Source of the DNA: Verrucomicrobiota bacterium
GTDB lineage: Bacteria > Verrucomicrobiota > Verrucomicrobiia > CAIQCK01
NCBI GenBank assembly: GCA_016235595.1
Contig: JACRJX010000041.1
Coordinates: forward strand, 1-64,000
Reading direction: 5' to 3'
DNA length: 64,000 bases
Below, piece after piece: positions 44,298 through 52,158 of this stretch. The translations under genes and the position numbers were made by a program. How positions within the stretch are numbered: the stretch's first letter is position 1; every line of letters starts with the position of its first letter. Under the pieces are notes generated by a model. The model saw nothing but the letters and a program-made list of their open reading frames with translations, ran no database searches and was not told where the DNA came from.

Positions 44298-45342
44298 GTC
44301 ACTGGCCGCCTCACAGCCCGCAGTTGCCGCAGTGCTCCAGCGCAGTCTCGCCAACGACCGGCTCGCGCACGCCTACCTTTTCGCAGGCGACGCGTTGCAG
44401 GACATGGAACTGGCCGCGCGCGAACTGGCCAAGACCGTCAACTGCGAATCGCCAACGAAGCAGGGCAGCTGCGATCACTGCGACTCCTGCCGGAAGATTG
44501 ACGCCTCTACGCCACCCGGCGGACAGCATCCCGACGTGCAGTGGATCCGGCCGGAATCGAAGTCGCGCCGCATTGACATCGAACAAACCCGGGAACTGGA
44601 AAAATCGCTTCATCTAAAACCGTCGGTCGGCCGGATGAAGGTGGGCATTATCGCAGAGGCGGACCGCCTCGGTCGCGAAGCGGCCAATTCATTCTTGAAG
44701 ACGCTGGAAGAGCCTCCGGACCGCTCATTGCTGCTGCTGCTGTCAACTGCGCCAGAGCAGTTGCTCGAAACGGTCCAGTCGCGCTGCCAGCGGATTCAGT
44801 TCGGCGCGGCGGCGGCGCGCGAACCGGAGGCGGCGCATGCGCCGCTTGTGGACGGTTTGCTGGCGTTGCTCGGTGGCAGTGGCTCGGTGCTGAAAGCGTA
44901 CAAATCGTTCGACACGATTCGCGGTTTTCTTGACGCCGAGAAGAAACGGATCGAGGAGCAGGTCGAACAATCGGCGCAACTCGACCATTACCGCCAGACA
45001 GCGGACTCGAAGTGGCTGGAGGAAAAAGAGAAGGAAATAGAAGCGCAGGCGGCGGCCGAATACCGGCGGCGGCGCGCGGCGGTGGTGGCAACGTTGGAGT
45101 GGCTGCTGCGCGACATGCTTGTTTGCATCGAGGACGGCGATGCGGCGTTGTTGTTCCACCGCGACCGCTGCGACGCGCTGCGGAAGCTGGCCGCAACGCA
45201 GACGCGCGAGCGGGCGCTGGCGAACCTCGAAACGATCGAGACGCTGCAAGATCAGTTGGAGCGCAATGTGAACGAGCCGCTGGCACTGGAAGTGGCGCTG
45301 CTGCGGCTCAGCGGCCTGACCACGCCGGCAACGGCGACGTGA
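44287..45342 (+). CDS. holB: DNA polymerase III delta-prime subunit
   Basis: 351 residues. The N-terminal AAA+ fold lacks a true P-loop (AYLFAGDALQDM), as expected for delta-prime rather than DnaX. A zinc module is present (CESPTKQGSCDHCDSC), as are the sensor stretch NSFLKTLEEPPDRSLLLLLS and QSRCQRIQF. It forms part of the clamp loader with delta and tau/gamma. The C-terminal half contains a charged, Glu/Arg-rich stretch (about 225-265). Overlap with tmk suggests translational coupling. Confidence 0.93.
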   Translation: MSFRSLAASQPAVAAVLQRSLANDRLAHAYLFAGDALQDMELAARELAKTVNCESPTKQGSCDHCDSCRKIDASTPPGGQHPDVQWIRPESKSRRIDIEQTRELEKSLHLKPSVGRMKVGIIAEADRLGREAANSFLKTLEEPPDRSLLLLLSTAPEQLLETVQSRCQRIQFGAAAAREPEAAHAPLVDGLLALLGGSGSVLKAYKSFDTIRGFLDAEKKRIEEQVEQSAQLDHYRQTADSKWLEEKEKEIEAQAAAEYRRRRAAVVATLEWLLRDMLVCIEDGDAALLFHRDRCDALRKLAATQTRERALANLETIETLQDQLERNVNEPLALEVALLRLSGLTTPATAT

Positions 45343-45361
45343 AGCGCAGGAGCGTAAGCGC

Positions 45362-46678
45362 ATGACAACGACGTGGCTGACGCGCACACTCCACGGCGCG
45401 TTGTGGACGATGGTTTTCCTGTTGCCGGTGAAGTTCGGCGGCCTCGTGCTCCTGCCGGACCGGCCGGTGAATCCTTCCGATTGGTGTCTTTCCCGCTGGC
45501 CGTTGGAACTGGCCGTCGTTTTCGCCTTCGTCTGGGCCGCCGTGGCTATCGTCGCCGCATGGCGTCAACACGGCGTGGCGCTCGGCGGCTGGGCGTGGTT
45601 GCCGCTGGTCTGGTTCGCATCGCAATGGCTTTCGGCCAGCGTGAGTCCGTGGCCGGCGCGCGCGTGGTCGGTGGCGGCATTCTTCAGCGTGGCAGCGATC
45701 TTCTTTTTCATCGGCTGGTGGCCCAGGGAGAACGAACGACGTTACCGGACCGTGCTGGGCGCACTGGTGGCGGCCACGGTGCTGGTCTGTCTGGTGGCGC
45801 TGCATCAACATTTCGTAGGTTTTGAGGAGGCACTGCGTTACGCGCGGGAACATCCGGAAAGCGTGCCGCCCGAAGTCCGTGCCAACCTTGCCGCGGTCCA
45901 AGGCAAGCTGGCGCAGAACCGGGTCTTTGGCACGCTGTTCTACTCCAACACCCTGGCTGGCTATCTCATCCTGATCGCCGCGCCGGTGTGCTGCTGGTTC
46001 TGGGGTTTCATTCGCGAGCGGATGGAAGGCGACGAGCGGGTTGTTCGCGTGGTGAGCGCCGCGCTGACGACGGCATTTGCAGCGATCGTGTTGTGGTGTT
46101 TGCTGCTGACGCGGTCCAAGGGCGGCTTCGTGATGCTGGCGCTGGCGCTGGCCGGTGGTCTGGCGCTATGCAGGCACGTAAACTGGCGCTGGCGCGTCGG
46201 AGTGCTGTCGACGTTACTGGCTGTCGGCGCGATTTTCTTCGGTGTGCAAGGCGCGCGGCGCGGCATGGAAACGCTGGAGGCCCGTGGCGATTACTGGCGG
46301 GCGGGCGTGGCGATGATTGCGGAACAGCCGTGGCTCGGTGGCGGCCCAGGCACGTTTGGAAAGCGTTACGTCGAGCGCCGGCGGCCAGAGGCGGAACCGA
46401 CACTGCTGGCTCACAATAACTTTCTGCAGCAATGGACCGATTCGGGCGTCATCGGTTTCGCCAGTTTCACGGCGCTCTGGGTCGGCGCGTTGTGGCGCGG
46501 CGCGCGGCGGTTGCGCACCGGACCGTTCGACCCACTGGAGTGGGCGACGTGGATCGGCCTCGCGGCGTGGACGGGACATAACCTGGTGGATTTCGATCTC
46601 TACGTCGCGGCAGTGGCGTGGCCGGCGTTTCTGATGGCAGGCTGGATGTTGCGGCCGACCTCGCTGACGACCGGCTAG
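45362..46678 (+). CDS. O-antigen ligase / Wzy-like membrane protein
   Basis: 438 residues with about 11-12 hydrophobic helices and a large loop preceding WLGGGPGTFGKRYVERRRPEAEPTLLAHNNFLQQWTDSGVIGF, which carries the Arg/His-containing signature of the WaaL/Wzy_C family. These enzymes ligate or polymerise surface glycans on undecaprenyl carriers in the periplasm. It begins 19 bases after holB. It converges with the next gene, sharing the CTAG at 46675-46678 as overlapping stops. Confidence 0.85.
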   Translation: MTTTWLTRTLHGALWTMVFLLPVKFGGLVLLPDRPVNPSDWCLSRWPLELAVVFAFVWAAVAIVAAWRQHGVALGGWAWLPLVWFASQWLSASVSPWPARAWSVAAFFSVAAIFFFIGWWPRENERRYRTVLGALVAATVLVCLVALHQHFVGFEEALRYAREHPESVPPEVRANLAAVQGKLAQNRVFGTLFYSNTLAGYLILIAAPVCCWFWGFIRERMEGDERVVRVVSAALTTAFAAIVLWCLLLTRSKGGFVMLALALAGGLALCRHVNWRWRVGVLSTLLAVGAIFFGVQGARRGMETLEARGDYWRAGVAMIAEQPWLGGGPGTFGKRYVERRRPEAEPTLLAHNNFLQQWTDSGVIGFASFTALWVGALWRGARRLRTGPFDPLEWATWIGLAAWTGHNLVDFDLYVAAVAWPAFLMAGWMLRPTSLTTG

Positions 46679-47463
46679 CTGGAACCGCCGCGAAATTCCA
46701 CCTTGTCCAGTTCCATCCAAACGCTGCCGATGAATACTTCCGCCTTCGCCCGAAGCAGCAGCCGGTCGTTGTCGTCGGAGAACCACGCGAACGCCTCCTT
46801 GAACCGTTTGGAGGGTTCCAGTTCAAGCTTGTCGTTCACTTCGCGCGCTCGTAACAGCACCTTGATGGTGTTCTGACATTTGCCGGCAACATCAATCTTC
46901 TCCTTGCCGACAATCTTCAGTTCCGTCAGGTAAGCGGATGCTTCCGGGATCGTCAGGCAGCGATACGTTTTGCCGACGTGCAGGCGCTGGCTCCGCAGCC
47001 ACATCATGGCTGTGGTCATGTCGAGGAGGCCCGGGAAATCAAAGCGCTTCGGCTTGGGCGTTTCATCGTTCCGGGTCGTCCGTGTCTGCGTCACTCCGTT
47101 GAGGTCGAAATCGAGCCGGAGCTTGACGGTCTTGTTCTGAAGCACTTCGGTGACGACATGGCTCACCGGCTTGAGTGTGACCGGATGCCAAAGCGCCGTG
47201 CTGGTCGCGTCCATGCGCCACAAACCTCGCACCACGCCGATCGTGCCGCCCCTGACGTCGAGCCGCAGCAGTTCGTTGGTCCGTGAAAGCTCCGCTGTCG
47301 CCTTGGCCGCCGTGAACACACTCCAGCCGAAACTGTAGCTCGCTCGCATGGGACGCAACGACGGAAACGGTCCCGGCTGCGGCGGGGAAAGCTGCTTCTG
47401 CCAGTCTGCCGCGCACGCCACCATGGCAAAGAACGCAACAAGAATGGCAGCGGCAGTTCTCAT
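46675..47463 (-). CDS. Exported DUF3108 domain protein
   Basis: 262 residues from the ATG at 47463 with a signal peptide (AAAILVAFFAMVACAADW). The DUF3108 pattern is visible: SYSFGWSVFTAAKATAEL, a strand-rich centre and FPGLLDMTTAMMWLRSQRL. The fold is thought to be a periplasmic beta-barrel-like lipid- or ligand-binding domain; no function is established. It lies 28 bases downstream of a Gfo/Idh/MocA gene on the same strand. Confidence 0.82.
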   Translation of the reverse strand: MRTAAAILVAFFAMVACAADWQKQLSPPQPGPFPSLRPMRASYSFGWSVFTAAKATAELSRTNELLRLDVRGGTIGVVRGLWRMDATSTALWHPVTLKPVSHVVTEVLQNKTVKLRLDFDLNGVTQTRTTRNDETPKPKRFDFPGLLDMTTAMMWLRSQRLHVGKTYRCLTIPEASAYLTELKIVGKEKIDVAGKCQNTIKVLLRAREVNDKLELEPSKRFKEAFAWFSDDNDRLLLRAKAEVFIGSVWMELDKVEFRGGSS

Positions 47464-47491
47464 GATGCTGTGAGCGGCTGAGAACCGGTTC

Positions 47492-48781
47492 TCAGCCTCG
47501 CCACGGATGCCGCCACGGCGCGCGGTAGTCGCGCTTGAGCAGTTGGCTGGCGGCGGTGTTGCCGGCGATCTGCTCGGAAGCGGCGTCCCAAGCGATCTTC
47601 GCACCGGTGTCATAGGCGATCATCGCCAGCTTCACAGTGGCGGTGGATTGATACGCGTCCTCAATCTGGCAGGACGGTTGTTTGCGGCTTCGCACCGCGT
47701 CAAGGAAGTCGGCCATGTGCAGCTTGCCGGCGTCGGACTTGGTTTCGTTGACTTTGTGTTCCTTGCCTTTGCCTCTCGGGATGACGATCCATTTGTTGTC
47801 GGTGACGAAGACCGTCTCCTTCTCACCGTAGAAGAAGATTCCGTTGGAAACTTCGGGCGCGTATTCCGTTGCACCCCAGATGCGGTGACGCCAGGTGAAG
47901 GGCCATTTTTCAAACTCGAAGTGCGCCGTCAACACGTCGGGCGTGGTGATCTTGTCCTTGAAGTAGTAAATGCCGCCAGCGGCAGTGACGGTGCGTGGCG
48001 TCGTTTCGCCAAGAATCCAGCGCGTCGCGTCAACCAGGTGAATACCCCAGTCCACAAGATGGCCATGGCCGCTGGTTTTCTCCAACCGCCACGCGAAATG
48101 GCCGACCTGCGGGCTGTAAGGAATCTTCGGCCCCGGCCCGCACCAGAGGTCCCAGTCCAGCGACGATGGCGGCGCTTGCGGCGTCGGGTCCTTGAGGCCG
48201 GCAGTGTAGTGAATCTGGGCCTCGGCGCAGACAATGCGGCCGGCGTTGCCATCCTGAAGATACTTGCGCGCCTCAACGACCGCGGCGGCCTGACGGCGTT
48301 GGAAACCAATCTGCACGATCCGCCCGCTCTTCTTTGCCGCATCCACCATCGCGCGGCCTTCGCGGATGTCGTAGGCGAGTGGCTTCTCGCAGTAAATGTC
48401 GAGGCCCTTCTCCAACGCGGCGATGAACTGTAATGCGTGCCAGTGCGGCGGCGTGGCGATGATCACGACCTCCAAGCCAGGCATTTTCAGCAGGTCTTCG
48501 TAGAGTTTGAATATCTGCGGGCGCGTGCCCTGAAGTTTCTCGATCTCGGCGGCGCTCTTGGCAAGATGCTCACTGTCCACGTCGCACAACCCGATGACCT
48601 CGACGCCGCCGACCTTCAACGCGGCCTGGGCGTCCACCATGCCATACCAGCCGCAGCCGATGACGCCGAGCTTGAGTTTCCTGCCTTCCGCTGCGCTCCC
48701 GGCCGCGCGGCCGATGATGGAAGTGAGGGCGACAGCTCCCGCCGCCGTGCTGAGGAATGTCCGACGATTGATCTTCTCCAT
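47492..48781 (-). CDS. Exported Gfo/Idh/MocA family oxidoreductase
   Basis: 429 residues from the ATG at 48781 (MEKINRRTFLSTAAGAVAL), chosen because the twin-arginine leader follows directly. The nucleotide-binding motif is LGVIGCGWYGMVDAQ; IYCEKPLAYD and GHLVDWGIHLVDATRWI are further family motifs. It is more like the gene at 35791-37170 than the tandem pair (it shares GCGWYG and a PHWHALQ motif). It is divergent from leuS across 142 bases and followed by the DUF3108 gene. Confidence 0.88.
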   Translation of the reverse strand: MEKINRRTFLSTAAGAVALTSIIGRAAGSAAEGRKLKLGVIGCGWYGMVDAQAALKVGGVEVIGLCDVDSEHLAKSAAEIEKLQGTRPQIFKLYEDLLKMPGLEVVIIATPPHWHALQFIAALEKGLDIYCEKPLAYDIREGRAMVDAAKKSGRIVQIGFQRRQAAAVVEARKYLQDGNAGRIVCAEAQIHYTAGLKDPTPQAPPSSLDWDLWCGPGPKIPYSPQVGHFAWRLEKTSGHGHLVDWGIHLVDATRWILGETTPRTVTAAGGIYYFKDKITTPDVLTAHFEFEKWPFTWRHRIWGATEYAPEVSNGIFFYGEKETVFVTDNKWIVIPRGKGKEHKVNETKSDAGKLHMADFLDAVRSRKQPSCQIEDAYQSTATVKLAMIAYDTGAKIAWDAASEQIAGNTAASQLLKRDYRAPWRHPWRG

Positions 48782-48923
48782 GACGCCTTGCCTTTCGTTG
48801 ATTGTCGCCACCGTTTTGCCAAATTACGCCCGCCAGGTCGAGCTTTCGATGAACCGGCTGCCGGGTCGCTTCCGCGCTTGTCGCTGCCGGCTGCTGTCGA
48901 TATAGTCCGCCCCTATTTCATTT

Positions 48924-51437
48924 ATGGCAACGACGCGTCAACAATATCCGTTCGACCTCATCGAGCCGAAGTGGCAAGGCTACTGGGAGGCCCACAAGAC
49001 CTTCCGCGCCAGCGACGGCGGCACGAAGCCGAAGTTCTACATCCTCGACATGTTTCCGTATCCGAGCGGCGCGGGTCTGCACGTCGGCCACCCGGAAGGT
49101 TATACCGCCACGGACATCCTCGCGCGCTACAAGCGGATGCGCGGCTTTAACGTCCTTCATCCGATGGGCTGGGATGCGTTCGGCCTTCCCGCCGAGCAAT
49201 ACGCCATCGAGACCGGCACGCATCCGGCCCAGACGACGGCGAAGAACATCGCCACGTTCAAACGGCAGATCCAGATGCTCGGCTTTTCCTACGACTGGGA
49301 CCGAGAGGTGGATACGACCGATCCGGAATACTTCAAGTGGACGCAGTGGATCTTCCTCCAGCTTTTCAAGAAGGGTCTCGCCTACCAGCAATCGGTGCCG
49401 GTCTGGTGGTGCGAAGGTTGCAAGGCGGTGCTTGCTAACGAAGAGGTCAAGGACGGCAAGTGCGACCGCAAAGGCCATACCAACGTCGTGCGCCGGCCCA
49501 TGCGCCAGTGGATCCTGAGAATCACCGCCTATGCCGACCGATTGCTCGAAGACCTGAAGCTGGTGGATTGGACCGAGTCCATCAAGGAGATGCAGCGGAA
49601 CTGGATCGGCCGCAGCGAAGGCGCGGAAGTTGTATTTCAAATCTCAAATTCCGAATCTCAAATCACGGTCTTCACGACGCGGCCCGATACGCTCTTCGGC
49701 GCGACCTATATGGTGCTCGCGCCGGAACATCCGCTTGTCGAAAAGGTGACGACCGATGCGCAGCGCGCGGCGGTGAACGCTTATCGCGAGGCGGCGGCGA
49801 AGAAGAGCGAGTTGGACCGCACCAACCTGGCGAAGGAGAAGACAGGCGTTTTCACCGGCGCTTACGCCATCAATCCGGTCAACAACGAGAGAATCCCGAT
49901 CTGGATTGCCGACTACGTGATGATCAGCTACGGCACCGGCGCGATCATGGCCGTGCCAGCGCACGATACGCGCGACCTGGAGTTCGCGCAGAAGTTCAAC
50001 CTGCCGGTCCGCATTGTCGTACAAGCACCGGCAGGCCAGGAGAGCATCGGGTTTGTTGGTGACGGCGTGTCCGTGAACTCCGGCCTCATCACCGGGTTGC
50101 CGACGCCGGAAGCGAAGCAGAAGATCACCGCCTGGCTCGAAGAACGCAGCCTCGGCAAGAAGGCGATCAACTACAAGCTCCGCGACTGGCTGTTCTCGCG
50201 TCAGCGCTACTGGGGCGAGCCGATTCCCGTGGTGCATTGCGCGAAGTGCGGCGTGGTGCCGCTGCCGGAGACGGCGTTGCCACTGACGCTGCCGGAGATG
50301 AAGGATTACACGCCGCCGGCGAGCGGCGAGCCGCCGCTGGCGAAGGCGACGGAGTGGCTGAAGGCCGCCTGTCCAACGTGTGGCGGGCCGGCGATGCGCG
50401 AGACCAACACGATGCCGCAGTGGGCCGGTTCGTGCTGGTATTACCTGCGGTTCATTGACCCGAAGAATCCGCAGGCGTTCGTCGCGAAGGACAAAGAGAA
50501 ATACTGGATGCCGGTGGACCTCTACGTCGGCGGCGCGGAACACGCGGTGCTGCATTTGCTCTATGCGCGCTTCTGGCACAAGGTGCTGTTCGACCTTGGC
50601 CACGTCTCGACGCCGGAGCCGTTCATGAAGCTCGTCAACCAGGGCATGATCCTCGGCGAAGACGGCCAGAAGATGTCCAAGAGCCGCGGCAACGTCATCA
50701 ATCCTGACGAGGTCGTGCGCGAGTTCGGCGCGGACTCGATGCGGCTCTACGAGATGTTCATGGGACCGCTGGCGGACACGAAGCCGTGGAGCACCGAGGG
50801 CATTCAAGGCGTGCACCGTTTCCTCGGCCGCGTCTGGCGGCTTTTCGTGGACGAGAATTCGATGGAGGCGTTCGAGCAAGCGGTGGCAGCGGGCACGCCG
50901 GCGGAGCAGGCGCTCGCGTCGGTGAAGCTCTCCCCCGCCATCCGCGACGCGAAGCCGACGGCCGAGCAACTGAAACTGCTCCATGCGACGATCAAGGCAG
51001 TGACGGACGATCTGGAGGCGATGGGCTTCAACACGGCCATCTCGCGGATGATGGAATGCGTGAACGACGTCATGCGCGGCATTGCGGCAGGCCAGCCGTT
51101 TCCGCGCGAGATGGCGGAACAGTTCTTGTTGCTCGTGGCGCCATTCGCGCCGCACCTCGGCGAACAGCTTTGGCAGTTGCTCGGCCACCAAGAGTCGGTT
51201 GCTTACGCGCCGTGGCCGGCTTACGATCCGGCGTTGCTGGTGGCGAAGGAAGTCGAGGTCGTATTCCAAGTGAACGGCAAGCTCCGCGACCGTGTCAAAG
51301 TCACCGCCGGCCTGAGCAAGGCCGAGTTGGAGAAGGTGGCGATGGCCAATGAGAAAGTCCACCAGCACACCGCCGGCAAGACGGTGCGCAAAGTGATTGT
51401 GGTACCGGACAAGTTGGTCAATATTGTGGCCGCGTGA
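48924..51437 (+). CDS. leuS: Leucyl-tRNA synthetase
   Basis: 837 residues, normal for bacterial LeuRS. The class I motifs HVGH (53-56) and KMSKS (about 583-587) are present, as are WDAFGLPAEQYAI, the editing-domain motif TTRPDTLFGATYMVLAPEHPL, and the proofreading Asp region (VPAHDTRDLEFA). It charges tRNA-Leu and edits mischarged norvaline or isoleucine. At bases 49633-49668, just at the start of the editing domain, a degenerate heptamer repeat is in frame and encodes FQISNSESQI. Confidence 0.97.
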   Translation: MATTRQQYPFDLIEPKWQGYWEAHKTFRASDGGTKPKFYILDMFPYPSGAGLHVGHPEGYTATDILARYKRMRGFNVLHPMGWDAFGLPAEQYAIETGTHPAQTTAKNIATFKRQIQMLGFSYDWDREVDTTDPEYFKWTQWIFLQLFKKGLAYQQSVPVWWCEGCKAVLANEEVKDGKCDRKGHTNVVRRPMRQWILRITAYADRLLEDLKLVDWTESIKEMQRNWIGRSEGAEVVFQISNSESQITVFTTRPDTLFGATYMVLAPEHPLVEKVTTDAQRAAVNAYREAAAKKSELDRTNLAKEKTGVFTGAYAINPVNNERIPIWIADYVMISYGTGAIMAVPAHDTRDLEFAQKFNLPVRIVVQAPAGQESIGFVGDGVSVNSGLITGLPTPEAKQKITAWLEERSLGKKAINYKLRDWLFSRQRYWGEPIPVVHCAKCGVVPLPETALPLTLPEMKDYTPPASGEPPLAKATEWLKAACPTCGGPAMRETNTMPQWAGSCWYYLRFIDPKNPQAFVAKDKEKYWMPVDLYVGGAEHAVLHLLYARFWHKVLFDLGHVSTPEPFMKLVNQGMILGEDGQKMSKSRGNVINPDEVVREFGADSMRLYEMFMGPLADTKPWSTEGIQGVHRFLGRVWRLFVDENSMEAFEQAVAAGTPAEQALASVKLSPAIRDAKPTAEQLKLLHATIKAVTDDLEAMGFNTAISRMMECVNDVMRGIAAGQPFPREMAEQFLLLVAPFAPHLGEQLWQLLGHQESVAYAPWPAYDPALLVAKEVEVVFQVNGKLRDRVKVTAGLSKAELEKVAMANEKVHQHTAGKTVRKVIVVPDKLVNIVAA
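49633..49668 (+). repeat. Degenerate AATCC-type heptamer repeat inside leuS
   Basis: Four imperfect copies of a TCAAAT(C/T)-type unit (for example AATCTCAAATTCCGAATCTC) lie in frame in leuS between the connective region and the TTRPDT editing motif. The encoded peptide ISNSESQI replaces a short, variable loop in other LeuRS proteins. It resembles the better conserved copies at 57445, 59645, 60048 and 60534. Confidence 0.55.
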
Positions 51438-51472
51438 CGATGTGACCGTCCGCGGCGGGTTGCGGTGAACTG

Positions 51473-51658
51473 ATGAACCGCCCGGATTGGGATTACATCA
51501 AAGGCTGTTTCAGCCTGACGTCGAAAGAGCGCGTGGTCGTGATCGCCGCCGCCGCAGTGCTTGCGCTGGGCGCGGCGATGAAGTACTGGCGTGAGAGCCG
51601 CGCCCCGTCGGGTCCGGTCGTCGTGCCAGGAACCGTCGCGCAGTCGTTGAAAAAGTAG
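51473..51658 (+). CDS. Small single-pass membrane protein of unknown function
   Basis: 61 residues: a polar start (NRPDWDYIKGCFSLTSKER), one hydrophobic helix (VVVIAAAAVLALGAAMKYW) and a Pro/Val-rich tail. Not recognised. It starts 35 bases after leuS and ends 2 bases before the Minf_1886-family gene, so it is probably translated in the same transcript. Confidence 0.6.
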   Translation: MNRPDWDYIKGCFSLTSKERVVVIAAAAVLALGAAMKYWRESRAPSGPVVVPGTVAQSLKK

Positions 51659-51660
51659 CC

Positions 51661-52113
51661 ATGCAAAAACTAAGTTTCGCTGAAGCGATCGAAACCATCC
51701 GCACAGAGGATTCACGCTATGCGGAGGACGCCTATTATTTTCTGCGCGAAGCGCTGGATTTCTCGCTGAAGCTTTTCAAGAAGCCGTCTCACGGGGCGGT
51801 GAAGGACCGCCATGTGACCGGCCAGGAGTTGGTACAGGGCATTGGTCAGTTTGCGCTCCAACAATATGGCCCGCTGGCGAAGACGGTGCTGGAATATTGG
51901 GGCATCACGCGGTGCGAGGACTTCGGCGAGATTGTGTTCAACATGATCCACGCCGGCCTGCTCGGCAAGACCGAGAAAGACCGCAAGGAGGATTTCAGCG
52001 GCGGCTACAACTTCGACGACATGTTTGTAAAACCGTTTTTGCCGTCGAAGAAAGTGGCTGCGCGCACGCCGCGTCCGCCGGCGCGCAAGGAAAAGCCGAG
52101 GGAAACGGTTTAG
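51661..52113 (+). CDS. Minf_1886 family protein (Verrucomicrobia/Planctomycetes-restricted)
   Basis: 150 residues. The start LSFAEAIETIRTEDSRYAEDAYYFLREALDF and the centre HVTGQELVQGIGQFALQQYGPLAKTVLEYWGI match a conserved family known only from the Verrucomicrobia-Planctomycetes group, which supports the taxonomic call. About the first 120 residues form the conserved domain; the Arg/Lys/Pro tail is variable. Function is unknown. Confidence 0.88.
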   Translation: MQKLSFAEAIETIRTEDSRYAEDAYYFLREALDFSLKLFKKPSHGAVKDRHVTGQELVQGIGQFALQQYGPLAKTVLEYWGITRCEDFGEIVFNMIHAGLLGKTEKDRKEDFSGGYNFDDMFVKPFLPSKKVAARTPRPPARKEKPRETV

Positions 52114-52158
52114 CGCCGTCCCGCGAACGCCTGGCGAGGTTCCGTTGTCCAATCACCC

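Noticed and set aside
49644..51368. 574-codon minus-strand open frame
   Set aside because: Antisense to leuS; composition Arg/His/Leu-rich without motifs.
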